Below are positions 11,341 to 22,646 of a stretch of DNA of 64,000 nucleotides, in pieces. The DNA comes from Fremontodendron californicum (lineage: Eukaryota; Streptophyta; Magnoliopsida; Malvales; Malvaceae). The stretch covers positions 20,005,010 to 20,069,009 of the forward strand of contig JAULJL010000002.1 of the NCBI GenBank assembly GCA_030761205.1, in the 5' to 3' direction. The position numbers were made by a program, and so were the translations under genes. Within the stretch, counting starts at the first letter, position 1; the number at the start of each line of letters is the position of its first letter. The notes beneath the pieces are model-generated. The model ran no database searches, was not told where the DNA came from, and was given only the letters and a program-made list of their open reading frames with translations.

Positions 11341-12169
11341 TGATGTGAACCCTAGGGGTTAAACCCTTTGAACCCACTAACAAATTGAAATACCCTAACC
11401 CAAGAAAGCCAAGATTCAGGCAAAGAAAACTTAAACCCTTAGAAAGCCTGTTTCAAAGAACCTAGATTAACCATCTAAGTTTGATAGGTTGAACACCACA
11501 AAGAAATAATTCTTTGATAAGTTCCTAAGTTCTGTCAAGAACTAAAAAGAGTGAAACACTCACTTGAATAAAATTAATTCAATAGATTAATAATGGTTGC
11601 TGAATTAGATGGCTAAACAAGGGTATTTATAGCCTCCCTACTAACCCTAATTCAGCTAGCCTAAGAACTCATAGTACAAATGAAACTCCTAGACAGCCAA
11701 GGCTTACTACTTACATAATTAAATGAAAGCTTAACTATGGGCTAAATAAGCTCAAGCCCAAACCTAATTAAATTAAAAGATGTCCAATAGTTTTAATGAA
11801 GGTAGTCCCCACAAGCTTATTGGACATAATACATAAATCAGGCTTAAAAGCCTAAATAATTAAAAGAATTAAAATAAGCCCTCTCTTAGGCGCCACATCA
11901 TTAAATGAATTGGTCCCCACAATTGCCATGTCAATTAATGAATGAAAGAATAGACCCACTTCTTTAAACATGACGCCGCCACTTGTAAAACTTGGATCAC
12001 ATAGACCAAAGCTAGTTCGTCTTCATTCAAGCCCATCTTGAATGTCTTGACCTTGCTTAAAAGACTTGTAGATTCTGCCCAAGTCCTTTCGTTGCATTGT
12101 TTCATGGATCTGGCCCAAGTGGAATCCTTGTATTGCTTCTTGAAAACTTGGTGCATTTGGATCCCATCA
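11341..12169 (-). repeat. 5' LTR of element C (LTR copy 3)
   Basis: It starts TGATGGGATCC (minus strand, 12169) and ends GGGTTCACATCA (11341). It is shorter than the other copies (829 bp), partly through a gap of about 36 bp near 11478. A minus-strand TATA box lies near 11624-11636. The GTGGG duplication follows at 12170-12174. Confidence 0.9.
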
Positions 12170-12174
12170 GTGGG

Positions 12175-12680
12175 ATCACTAGACTAGAAACTAAACTCAT
12201 CACTTTAGCATCGAGGCTGCCAAACAATTTAACCCCGCAGCCTTTCCTCTAATAGTTGATACTTCTTTTGTGACTCAGCGGTTTCAACCTTTTTCAATTA
12301 TGCCATTTTCATCTTTTCTTGTTCGGTGAGATCAACCTTTTTCAATTTATCCCCAATCGGCATCTATTTTTGTGCCCTTGTGTTAGGTTGAACATACACG
12401 AAAGGTATTGTGGCTGTCGGTGGTAAGGTTTTGTATTCTGTGAGGATTGGCCTTTTGTCAGTATGGCTTCTTGTTGACCCTCTTTGCCCCATTGATTTCC
12501 TGATTCTAATCCTAGGACTGGATTTTTTGTGTGTCCCTTTCCCTTAACGGCAGCAGACACCAGTTCCATCAACTTATTCATCTGATCTCTCGGTTGGACC
12601 TGAGATTTGGCCAACTGTTCCCTTATCTCATCCTGTGCCCTTTCCATTCTCTCTATCCGAGCAGCCTGTTCGTTTTCCAT
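12175..12680 (-). pseudogene. Gag of element B, N-terminal part
   Basis: The start Met at 12680 opens MENEQAARIERMERAQDEI and REQLAKSQVQPRDQMNKLME, a predicted coiled coil shared with gag of A (22647) and E (63818). A variable KGHTKNPVLG section follows. The frame stays readable to 12342, then degrades, with KLKKVDL and LLEERL-like sequence around 12230-12330. It is cut by element C exactly where the IPPKFKVP motif of the family begins. The remainder resumes at 7164. Confidence 0.9.
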
Positions 12681-12992
12681 GATCCTGACTTGCGGTCGAG
12701 TATTATATTGATGCGGGATACTTCTCTCTGGGTGTTTCGATGGACGCCCAATTTTTATACCTTAGTGTAAATACCATGGATTAGAATTTCATGACACATT
12801 ATTCCTTTTTATTAATTGAATGTATGGAAGAATGAATGAATAAATGATTTAATGAATCACTGAGCAAATGATTGAATGAATGTTTCTATGATTATGTGGT
12901 ATGAAATGATGAAACTAACGGTACTTGCCTTAAGATCAAATTCGAACACAAAGGTTTTCATTAATTCATAGAAACTCATTACAAATCATCTC
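12681..12992 (-). other. Spacer between ORF1 and gag of element B
   Basis: There is no gene. It holds degenerate repeats of AATGA/GAATG (about 12820-12890). Copy A has the equivalent CATTC/TTCAT-rich stretch in the same place (22250-22510), so the repeat-rich spacer is a shared feature. Confidence 0.7.
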
Positions 12993-13554
12993 TCAATCTC
13001 GGGTTACATAGAAATATCTAATATGCTCGTACTGGTCTTGAGCTTCCTCTAGGAAATTCAACAGATGCTATCCATGTTCCTCTGTCGGGTTGACGTTCTG
13101 TCTCAAAGTCTTCAGTTTCTTCACCATCTCTCTTATCTTAACCATAGCCTTGCGAATCTGCCTAGTCAAGTGGTCTATATACTATTGTCTCCCCAAAGTT
13201 TCTATCTTCCACCTCATACTAGTATCTATGGCTAAATCATTTGCTTGGCTCCACTCAGTCTCCATCTCTCGGTATTCCCCAATGATGGCAGTGATGTTAG
13301 CCCTCTGGACTTGCAACTGATGCTCTAGGGTCTGAATCATCGCATGGAGTATCTCATTCTCCTTGCGCAGCATGGATGTCTTTTCCCTCTCATTTCCCAA
13401 TCTGGCTTTCAACAGCTCATTCTCTTGTAGGTCTCTTTTTAACTTGGCCAAAATCAACGAGCGTGCATCACTGTACTTCTGCCGCTCATGAGCAAATATG
13501 GACTCCTTTTCTTTGCTTTCCTTAGCATTGCCTTTCCAGAACTCTAATTCTTTC
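12993..13554 (-). pseudogene. ORF1 of element B, C-terminal coiled-coil part
   Basis: This is the second half of the B ORF1, cut from its first half (37558-39162) by element A. The readable frame 13457-13182 is almost wholly heptad-like and charged: LKRDLQENELLKARLGNERE, then ENEILHAMIQTLEHQLQVQ. A TAG at 13184-13182 follows LGRQ, and the reading goes on through HLTRQIRKAMVKIREM to a TGA at 12995-12993. This C-terminus is longer than, and different from, that of A ORF1, which ends at 22080. A partner-binding or oligomerising role is plausible but unproven. Confidence 0.82.
13550..13554. repeat. Target site duplication of element A, left copy
   Basis: CTTTC precedes the 5' LTR and CTTTT (37558-37562) follows the 3' LTR, four of five bases alike. 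The sequence on both sides is B ORF1, which fixes the insertion site. Confidence 0.65.
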
Positions 13555-13705
13555 TGTAGACACCTAATTTTGTCCGGACCCCTAAATCAGGTACATTTTC
13601 TTCCTAAATTGATGTTTCAGAATTGTAAAAGGTTTTTCTTATCCTGCAGGTGGCACTCTGAGGCTTAGTCTAAGAAAGCAGACAGAAAAAGTCATACTCA
13701 AAAAA

Positions 13706-13757
13706 AGTCAACCCCAGAAAAAGTCAACCTCAAAAAAGTCAACTACAAAAAAGTCAA
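13706..13757 (-). promoter_or_regulatory. W-box-like TTGACT cluster in A 5' LTR
   Basis: Four AGTCAA motifs (TTGACT on the minus strand) start at 13706, 13722, 13737 and 13752, so they are spaced 15-16 bp apart. TTGAC(C/T) is the core bound by plant WRKY factors. The 3' LTR has four (32330, 32346, 32361, 32377). B and E carry equivalents at the same distance from their LTR start. The motif is seen; WRKY binding is inferred. Confidence 0.6.
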
Positions 13758-14235
13758 CCCATTTTCAAAATCAAGATTTGAGGTTCAATTGAAAAATGGT
13801 GAAAGAATTTTGATAATCCGAGGTCTACATTAAAAGATATGGAGTTCAAAAGTTGGGTTACAAGATTCAGTAGAATGGAAACCCTAATTCGTGAAATTTA
13901 GGGAAAACTGCTTAAACGATCAAATTGGTCAGAATTGAAGGTCTCAAATAAAGATAAGCACTGACTACGGGTAATGGAGAAGCCATTTGGAAGAAAAACC
14001 AATAGAAAAGTCAATTCGGAAGAAAACCGAGGATTAGGGTTTTTTTGGTGGATTTCGGTGAAATTTGGAAGAATTGCAGAAATGGCCCAATTCGAAAGAT
14101 CTAAAGCCCTTAATTGATGAGAAATGATTAAACAAGGATAGCTCGAGGCTCAATTTGAAGAAAATCTAAAAATCAGACTTGTTTTGAGCAAAACCGAGTT
14201 TCGGAGGGAGAAAGGCAAAATTGGAAAATATAGGA

Positions 14236-14800
14236 AAATAGCAAACGAGTTCCAAAAATTCTGAAAATTTGCAAATGTCATTCTTAAATCATTTCGAAGA
14301 GATTGGCAAAAAAAATCTTAATACAGAGTTCGTTTACAAAATGGCCTAATACCGAGTCTCCTATGTAGTAATTCAAGCAGATAAATCCCGGAAAAATAGC
14401 AAATGAGTTCTAAAAATTCTAAAAATTTGAAAATACCATTTTTAAATTATTTAGAAGACACTGGATAAAGAAAATCTTGATTCGGAGTTCGTTTGTAAAA
14501 TTGCCAATTCAAGCAGATAAAACCCAAAAAAATAGGAAATGAACTCCAAAAATTATGAAAACTTCCATATCACATTTTTAAATTATTTGGAAAAGATTGG
14601 TGAAGAAAAATCTGGATTCGGAGCTCGTTTAAAAAATATTAAAGTTTGGGTGCATAAAAGGGGTAATTTCGGAAATAAATCCAAAATAAATAGCAAATGG
14701 ACTCGAAAATTTTTGAAAACTTCTAGAATTAAAATTTTTTATTATTTCGGAAGTAATGAAAAAAGAAAATTCGAATTTGGACTCAGTTTTCTATTTATTT
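14236..14800 (+). repeat. Tandem block of 135-160 bp units in A 5' LTR
   Basis: Units restart at about 14236, 14396, 14530 and 14685 with a GCAAATGAGTTCCAAAAATT-like sequence and a GATTCGGAGTTCGTTT-like sequence inside. The 3' LTR has three (about 32864, 33024, 33184) followed by a deletion. Related blocks occur in LTRs of B (about 45190-45740) and E (about 57690-58290). Confidence 0.75.
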
Positions 14801-17800
14801 AAGTTTGGGGGGGCAAAAAGGTCATTTCACCAAGGAAACCAAAAAAGGTAGATTGGTAATTGGGGAAAATATGAAAAAAGAAGGAATTGCTGGGATTTTT
14901 TCTTTCCGTGGTAAGCCAACATAGAGTAGAAGAAGGAAACTTGAACAATTTAATTCCCTAGTCACTATCAAGCCACATGCTATAACTAACACCTTGCAAA
15001 TGGTCCCCCCTTCATCGAATGGCTTAGGTGCCTTGTAGGAAAGTTGAATGCTCCATCCAATGGCCAAGTTTAAATGGAAAAATGAAATTTTTTTTTGTCA
15101 TAAAAGAACCCTCATATAATGGCCAAGAATGGAAGAAAAAAGATGAGCATATTTCATCCAAGGGTGAGCATCCATTCTGTTGAGCAAGGGAGTGCATTGG
15201 GATTAATTCTTCTCATCCAATGGCTTAGGCCATCTACAAGGGTTGATTACACATGTTGAGGGCTGGATTTAATCTACAAGATGTCATTTTTATGTTGGCC
15301 TCATCCAATGACCAAGAATGGAAGAGCACAACTCATCCAAGGGTAGGCACTCAAGAGCGGCAAGCAAGGGAGTGCATGGGATTGGTCCTCTTTTGTATCT
15401 AATGGCTAAGGTTACTACAAGGGCTGAGTACACATCTTAAGGGCTGCTATCAATTGGCAAGATGACATTTTTATGTTGTCATCAAAATATCTAAATCTAA
15501 AGGCCAAGATTGGAGGAGAAAAAATGCAATTCACATCCAAGGGCTAGGGAGCATTCGGCCAAGGCTAAAGGGAGGGGGAGAATTTCATTTTTTTTAGAGG
15601 TTTTTGGCTGGAAAAAAGTAGCTAATTTGGCAAGAAAAAAGGTTTTTAAATATAGAAAAAAAAAGGTTTTCAATAGAGAGTTTGAAGGTAGTCATCTCTA
15701 CCAAGCTATAGCCTAGCTTTCTTCTTCATTTCCATGGTGTTTTCTTGATTTTCTATCATGTTTTCCTACTACATTTTTCATAGAAATAAAGTTTTTTAAT
15801 GTTTACTTATGTTTTATCTCTTCTTCTTCTTTAAAATGGTGGAAAACAATATTTTTTTTTTTATGGTTTCATGCCATGGCCGAATGGCACATTTACTTGC
15901 CTTGCTTTTTCCTTTTTTTCTTCCTTGCATGTTGTTGTGAAAAATGATTTTTACAAGTTTTTTTAGAGTATTCTAAGGTTCTGATTTTTACAAAATATGA
16001 AGCAAAAAAGGTTGAAATAGCTACATGATCTTGGCTAGACCAAGTGACCATGTTTAGGAGAGAGGCTATGCCCATTTTTACCTACCATGAAGCTCACCTT
16101 ATTTTCTGTTTTGCATGGTTTATTTTCTGTTTTATTGAGATGGAAAGGCTTCATGATCTTGGCAAGACCAAGTGATTATGGATTGGTGAGAGGCTATGCC
16201 CATTTGATACCAACCATGGTGTTTAACTTTCCTTGTTCTACTTACTAGTTTTGCTTGTAATTTTTGCATGTATATGTTAAATCTTGTGTATATATTTTCT
16301 TTACATTATTTTCTATGCTATATTTATTTATATTTCATTTCTATGCTTGATATTGCATCCTTGCATATTCGGCCATTGTTGTTCATATGCTCATGTTGTG
16401 AATTTGTTTATGTATCATGTCTTACATGTTTGCATTCTCATGGTTTTGTTTCATGACCATTGGGCCACTCCATTTTGTATGCCTTGCAAGTTTAGTTTTC
16501 TTTTGCTTCTTAACTTGTTTGCATCTCCATGCCATGAACTTGCATATTCTGATTTTAGTATGCCATGTGTTTATGAAAATGCTATGATAAAAAGGCCATC
16601 ATATTGATCCATGACTATTCGGCAATCCCATTGTTGTTTTTCTTGCATGTGCATTTTCCTTTTGTTTCTTAACTTGTTTGCATTTCCATGCCAAGAGCTT
16701 TTGGATGCTGATTTTGGTATGTTATATTCTATTGAAAATGTCATGACATTATGCATTTTAATATGATTTGTCATGTACTTATGTCATTTACTAAATAGGA
16801 TTGCATTAGAGTCTCATGTGATCATTTGGCCTCTTCATGCATCCCTTGCCTTGTCTTGCATTTGCATTTTGTTTAGGTAACATGCTTTGCATTATCATAT
16901 ATTGAAATTGTGTATTAGTTGCTGTTTGTTCCAGCATTGACATTAGTTTCATGAGTCCTTGTATGTTCATAGTATTGCTATGCATGTTCATTACATTTTA
17001 GGTGTAGGCCATATTGGTATTGCCATGCATATTGAGTCTTAAATCACATTGATATTGTCATGCATTAATATTCTATTTAGTTTTTAGGTCACGTTCATTT
17101 TCATGCATATTCATAACATATTAGGTCCTAGTCACATTTACATTATCAAGCATTGCATGCATATAGAGTTAGGATAGCATTTATTGCCATGCAAATTCAT
17201 TCTAGGCATTTAGGTTGCCATGAATTGTCATGCATTTCCTTTACCATTTAGACCTTTAGACCATGCATTTCATACATTTCATTTGCTGTATGTTCATGCA
17301 TTTTATTTCATTGCCACTTGATTTGTGACTTAGGCCAATTAATGGCTCAAAGTCATGCTCTCTAGAGCATACTTGTGGAAAATTAAGGAATTATCAAATT
17401 GATTATTCTACCTTTGTGATTTTTTTTTTTACTTAGCCAATTTTATCCAAGGTTTTTAAAATGTTTAGCTACTTTCCTTAGGTCTTTAGGATGATTTCCA
17501 ACAATTTCTACTTTGGTTTTTTAATGAATTTATCAAAGGATAAAAAATGTGTTTTCACAAGCAGTTTTTTTTACCCAGTACTCGAACATCTCCAATTTTT
17601 CTGGGCAGTCATATTTAATCAGAAAATTAAGCCAATTGTTTCTCATTTATATCTACATGTTTTGAGTCTCCAATAACTTTTTTTTTAGAAGTTTTTGAAT
17701 TTTTAAAAATAGGCTAAAAAATCATGTGGCAAAACCGGACAGTAGAGGCAGATTTGAAATCAAAAGGGGGAATAATGGTTGAATTTGGCTAAGGAATTTA

Positions 17801-18389
17801 GAGGGGGTTGGGTAGAACTTTTAGCTACTGTCCTAGGGTAGTTTCTAAGCCTTTTTTTAACTTTGAAAATGATTTTATAAATCTCAGGTTAAGGGTCGTT
17901 AAGTCCGGGATTTTAAACTTAGGAAATTAGAGCCATTTTAAAAGGGTTTGGTAAGGGTTTTAATTTTTATTCAAGTTTTCCTCAAAAATATTTTCAAACA
18001 ATCACAAAGTTTTGTTTTTTAGAAAATCTAATCTGACATATTTTCCTAAGGTTGTCAGATATCTTTTTAGATATACAGATTTCTTTAATTAAAGGAAAAA
18101 ATACATTTTCATGCATTGCATTTTCCATGTTTATGCATTTTATTTAAATGTGTTTTTTTGCTATGATATTTTCCATGATATAATTATTATTTTAATTCAC
18201 ATTTTATGATCTTATATTTGTTTGCCATATGATTTTGAATGTTTCATGATATCCTATGTTTTTTATTTAGTTATTTTTGTCATATTGTTTAGTATATACT
18301 ATGTTCATGCATTATTATTTTTATTTTTATTTTTATTTTCATTTTCATGCATATTATATGTTAGCATTATTTTAATTCTATGTCATTTC

Positions 18390-18660
18390 TTGTCATTTAG
18401 ATCATATTCCATGTCATTTAGGTTATTTTATTTATAACATGCCATGTCATTTAAAATATGCCATATCATTTAGAATTGCCATGTCATTTAAATCATTTTA
18501 TCTCATTTAGAATATACCATGATACTTAGGATTTTTTTCATTTTACCTAGAATATACTATGTCATTTGAATTATGTCATATCATTTAGGTTGCATTACAT
18601 TATCTAGATGCCATTTCATTTTAGTTATGTCATACATGTTCATGTTCATAATTTTAAATG
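18390..18660 (+). repeat. CATTTA minisatellite in A 5' LTR
   Basis: Ten or so degenerate units of about 20-27 bp share ATGTCATTTA(G/A). The 3' LTR has the same array at 36585-36850. B and E LTRs have arrays of related but different units at the same relative place. Confidence 0.75.
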
Positions 18661-19363
18661 TTTTGAAAAAAATTATGATTTTCAATAAAAAATAAAGATA
18701 TTCACGAGTTAAAATAATTTATGAGTTCTCTACCGGGTTTGCTGGAGGGAATATCATCAATTATCATTAATAAAGGAATATCTTTCTTTCAAAAAAAAAA
18801 AAAAAAAAAAAACGAGACTGATTCGGAAAGTTTTCCGAAATGAATAAAAATTTCTATATTTTGCTGATTTTGTCGGGGAATATAGGAAAATTTTGAATTA
18901 ATAAATTCCGGATCATTTTCAATTAAAAATGGAATTATTTTTCTTAAAATTAAGAATTAACTTGAAATACTAAATTAAAACCAACTTTTTACTGAGACTT
19001 GAGATAACACACGATTAATAAGGTACCGATTTATACGGGCATTGTCGGGGTGCTAATCCTTCCCCGCACGCAACCGACTCCTGAATACGCTTCTTTGATT
19101 TCTCTGGTTTATAACGCAGACTTGAAATTGGTTTTAAAAATGTTTTAATTAATTTTAAAATGTTTTATAAAATCGGTTTTAATAGGTGGTTGATCACACC
19201 TAGCTAAAAACGATTGGTGGCGACGCCAAGTCTTTTTATGAGGCCGTTTTCATACCGTCGACCTTTTATTATTTCTAGAGGAATTAAGTCGTCTTTTCCT
19301 CTGCTTCTGTTTCCCCCTTACTCGAACGGGTCCCCCGCGATTCGGGATCACGTATCGACAGCT

Positions 19364-19381
19364 TGGCTACTCCGCTGGGGA
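19364..19381 (+). promoter_or_regulatory. Primer binding site of element A
   Basis: TGGCTACTCCGCTGGGGA lies three bases after the LTR end. The B site is TGGCGACTCCACTGGGGA, two differences. Ogre elements are reported to use an Arg tRNA. I could not check the match against a tRNA set. Confidence 0.8.
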
Positions 19382-20328
19382 CGTTTTTAGAGAGTCAGGC
19401 CTAGAACTAGTTGAGTGTTATCTAAGTCTCGGTTTTGTTGGTTTAATTGGTATTTAATTTTAATTCCCATATTTTTAAAATGATAAAGAGAATTTTGAAA
19501 ATAATAAAATGTTTTAAATTTGTCCATCTTCATATGCATGCATATTATTATTTGATCTCTGGTTATTTTGTTCCGTATATTTATATGTTTGCTTGACTAA
19601 TGCTTTACATTGTTTGATTTTAGTGGGGTATTTAGAATAAGGGGTGTAGAATAGGTGGTGATAAGTTTGTTTTGTTCCTCCGCACACACTATATTTGCAT
19701 TTACATAACATGAATCCTCTACCCGGGTTCCGTCCTTTTAAGTAGGACTAAAGTAACTACGTCTTCGTGATGATCCTCTATATGGGCTAGTGAAACACTT
19801 TCGGGGTATAAAATACCTAATGCCTTCGTGATAATCCTCCGTACGGGCATAGGAAAATATACTCTAACGAACTGAACCCGCTTTTATCGGGGTGCCTTAC
19901 TAGCCTTCACAGGCGACAGTGAGGAACAATTCGGGGCCTTAGAATCGATTCACCTTGATATAGTGAACCTAGGCAAAGCCATGCCGGATTTCTATTAGAT
20001 ACCCAAAGTTTAAGAACACATGGAGGAACATTTCCAACCTTTTACCATCTTTCTATATGTTAGATTTTACAAATTGGGTGATGATGAACGAACATCATGT
20101 CGCTCGTAATAAATTTATTATTTTATCCCAAAGGCGTCGTAATGCCGAAACTCTGTTTAAATTTTTGGGACCTTTTTAAAAGTACGTTGTTATTTATGTT
20201 ATATTTGTGAATTCATTTCTTTACTAATCTATTTCTTTCTGTTTTCTTTTCTTTGACATGCATCATAGACATCGTCATACACTTGGAGTTTATTGGCCTC
20301 GGTATAGTCATCAACCCAAAGGACTTTC
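19382..20328 (+). other. Untranslated leader of element A
   Basis: There is no supported gene. It is related to the B leader (39163-39997) in antisense. Two similar segments, each with CGTGAT.ATCCTC and a following GGGC, occur near 19765 and 19828. The last 60 bases before ORF1 contain a TTTCTTTTCTTTG pyrimidine run and a possible AG acceptor. Confidence 0.6.
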
Positions 20329-22080
20329 ATGGAGTGTAAGGTTATTTCAGTGATAAAAGATCATGCAATAGTCAGGGAACGGTCGGAAAAAGTTCAGAGG
20401 GAGGATGGTGATTTCCTGAAGAAAGATTATGTGTCAGTGTTGCCGGAAAGGGTCAAAGTGGATTATAGGCAGAATAATCTCCGAGGGTTAGCCGACATTT
20501 GGAATCAGTGGAATGTATCAGAGAAAGAAGCCTCCACTCAGAAATATGGAGATATAGCACTCTTAATTCCGATTCGGGTCAATAGTGGGTTGATTCAGGC
20601 TATGGTACAGTTTTGGAATCCTTCTTATAGATATTTCACTTTTAACAAGGAGGATATGACACCACTGATCGAAGAATATTCAGCACTGTTACGTATTGAA
20701 TGTCCTAATCCTGATCGGGTATATTTGAAAGAAGTGAAACCTTCAGGTTTTAAGAAGAAAGTGGCTAGGATCACAGGAATGGATACAACATGGGTTGAGA
20801 GTCATGTGGACACAAAGAAGAAAAATGGGTGCATTCCGTGGGAAACTCTCCGACAGTTGATATTGGGTTGTTCCGACAAAGAAAAAGCCAGGGACATCTT
20901 CGCTCTGGCCATCTACGGATTAATCATATTCCCGAAGATATTGGGTCATGTGCATATAGCCGTGTTTGATTTCTTTGAAAAGTTGGAACAGAAGATCAAC
21001 CCATCTCCAGCCATCATAGTTGAAACTATCCGAGCTTTGAATTTTTGTAAAAGGGCAGGACAAGGGAGAATCAAGGGGTGTGTACAACTCCTTTATATTT
21101 GGATTCAAATTCACTTTTGGAAGATAGAAAATGTTTTCTTCAAATCGTACATGAAGTCTTTAGTTCCGATTAGGGAATTCCTTCAAAATGATTGGCCTGA
21201 AGACGGGGATAAAGAGAAATGGGTCAACATGTTTCGAAATCTAAAAGGGGAGATGGTGACATGGAGAGCTCCATGGATGGTTCCTATGCCGATTATGTAC
21301 AAATGTGGGGAAAACTCGGGAGTTCCTCTACTTGGAATTTGGGGGTCTGTGAGTTATGCGCCTTTGTTGCTGCAAAGACAGGTTGAGTCTCGGCAATTCA
21401 CACCCGTGTCTCATAATCTAGGATCATCAGAGTTCACTTATGGGGAAGACGGATATTCTGGAAAAATGTGGGCAGTGATTGAAGCATGGAAGAAAACTCA
21501 TCGGATAAAAGTGGCCAGATATGCTGACATCGTCACACCTGATTACCTGGTATGGAGGGAATTAAGGGTTAATGATAGGCTGTTGACATCAGATGGGGAA
21601 GAGGTCCAATTCATGAATCCACCACCGAGGGAAATAGCATCAGATTTAGAAATCGCAAGGGCAAAATTTGAAAAAGAAAAGGCCTAGATGAGCAAGGAGA
21701 TTGCCCGACTGCAAGAAGAGCTTGAGGACATAAAAAATAGGGAATCATCTTGGGAAAGAGAAAAGAAAAGGATCAAGAGAGAAAGGGACACCGCTAAGGG
21801 CGATCTTCGGGAATTACATTTGGAGAACAAGAGGTACTGCTTCGAGCTCAGATTTGAGGGGACTCTCAAGACTTTCGGGGAGTGGGAACATGAGGTCAAA
21901 AACGTCAAGAAGGAGAATAACTACTGGAAAGAGAGAGCGAAGCATGAGGAAGCCCAAGCCAATCAACTGGAGAAGCAAGCTAAGGAAAGCTTACACGTTG
22001 ATACTTCTGTTGACACGTCAAGGAGTCGTGAACAAGTAGGGGTCAGATTGAAGAGCAAGGCAATCAAAAGGAGACTATGA
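20329..22080 (+). pseudogene. ORF1 of element A (Ogre extra ORF), one in-frame TAG
   Basis: The frame starts at ATG 20329 and runs 1752 nt to TGA 22078-22080 with a single TAG at 21685-21687. It is the ORF placed before gag that distinguishes Ogre-like elements; its function is unknown. Residues 1-450 form a globular part containing KYGDIALLIPIRVNSGLI, QFWNPSYRYFTFNKEDMTPL and EEYSALLRIECPNPDRVY. This recalls the plant-mobile-domain / DUF7745 type seen in transposon-derived plant proteins. IFALAIYGLIIFPKILG is a hydrophobic helix. After the TAG, about 130 residues are charged and coiled-coil-like (EIARLQEELEDIKNRESSWE). The first Met is supported by alignment with B ORF1 (39162). The family name is from memory and moderately sure. 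Confidence 0.85.
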
Positions 22081-22646
22081 AAGAAAGTCCAAGATCCGAG
22101 AAATTCATTATAGGACTAATTTTGTAATAGCACTTTGAAAGGCGAATTACGGACTTATCTTAGGCAGTGATCCTTTTATTTTATCTGTGATGTATTTAGT
22201 TCCAGGAAATCAATGAAAGACCGTTCGATTAAAATTATCCAGGGGCTAATACATTCAAATGCATTCATATTTTATATGTTTTGTTTGTTCATTTGTACAT
22301 TTACTCATATTTATAATCATTCATTTTTGAAATTTGTTTATGTTCATACACCTAACCACTTATTTATTCCTTTTACTTGTTCATTCATTCATATTCATAC
22401 ACTTAAACTCTTATTTGTTCATTCATTCATTTTTTGTATTCACATACGTAGTCATGTAATTATTCATTTTATTTAATTCATTCATTCACATTTAGTCATT
22501 CATTCATTGTTTTTTTTATAAAACATAAAAAAGGATGTGTCAATAATTTCTAATTCATATTTTTCAAAACTAAAGGTACAATTAGTCGCACTAAAAAAGA
22601 AACGGATTTCCGACACCCTTACAATACTCGATCTCAAGCCAGAGCT
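22081..22646 (+). other. Spacer between ORF1 and gag of element A
   Basis: There is no gene. It has a TTGTAATA stretch, a GAAATCAATGAAAG motif, and then a degenerate run of TTCATTCA units from about 22240 to 22510. The spacer could allow a separate gag message, but no promoter can be shown. Confidence 0.65.

Larger units (their letters stand above)
7170..12169 (-). mobile_element. Element C: defective chromovirus-like LTR retrotransposon with an extra inverted LTR
   Basis: The unit holds three copies of one LTR of about 830-863 bp: 7170-8032 in plus orientation, 8045-8905 and 11341-12169 in minus orientation. The minus part is a normal layout of 5' LTR 11341-12169, primer site 11327-11340, interior, purine tract 8906-8919 and 3' LTR 8045-8905. 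The extra plus LTR is fused head to head to the 3' LTR. Both outer ends begin TGATGGGATCC, which is the U3 end. Interior remnants are a Gag N-terminus, an aspartic protease and a piece of RNase H; capsid, most of RT and integrase are missing. It could only move with help from a complete relative. It lies inside gag of element B. Confidence 0.88.
13555..19360 (+). repeat. 5' LTR of element A
   Basis: It is 5806 bp, starting TGTAGACACCTAATTTTGTC and ending ATCACGTATCGACA. Modules from left to right: GTCAA cluster (13706-13757), three to four units of 135-160 bp (14236-14800), repeated short motifs ATCCAA/AATGGC (15000-15560), and a TC-rich stretch. After these come CATG-rich DNA (16260-17330), a CATTTA-type minisatellite (18390-18660) and a poly-A run (18789-18812). 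No strong TATA box was found; TTTAAATATAG near 15645 is a weak candidate. Open frames such as 16284-16607 are low-complexity and recur only because the LTR is duplicated. Confidence 0.95.

Noticed and set aside
16284..16607. 107-codon frame, nearly identical at 34496-34819
   Set aside because: It is repeated only because both lie in the LTRs of A. It is Phe/Leu/His/Cys-rich, follows CATG-rich DNA and has no family resemblance.
18789..18812. Poly-A run that could mark a LINE or SINE tail
   Set aside because: It sits inside the A LTR, the 3' LTR has a shorter version at the same site, and no target duplication or retroposon body adjoins it.
20920..21114. Antisense frame inside A ORF1
   Set aside because: It is a shadow of the ORF1 coding strand.
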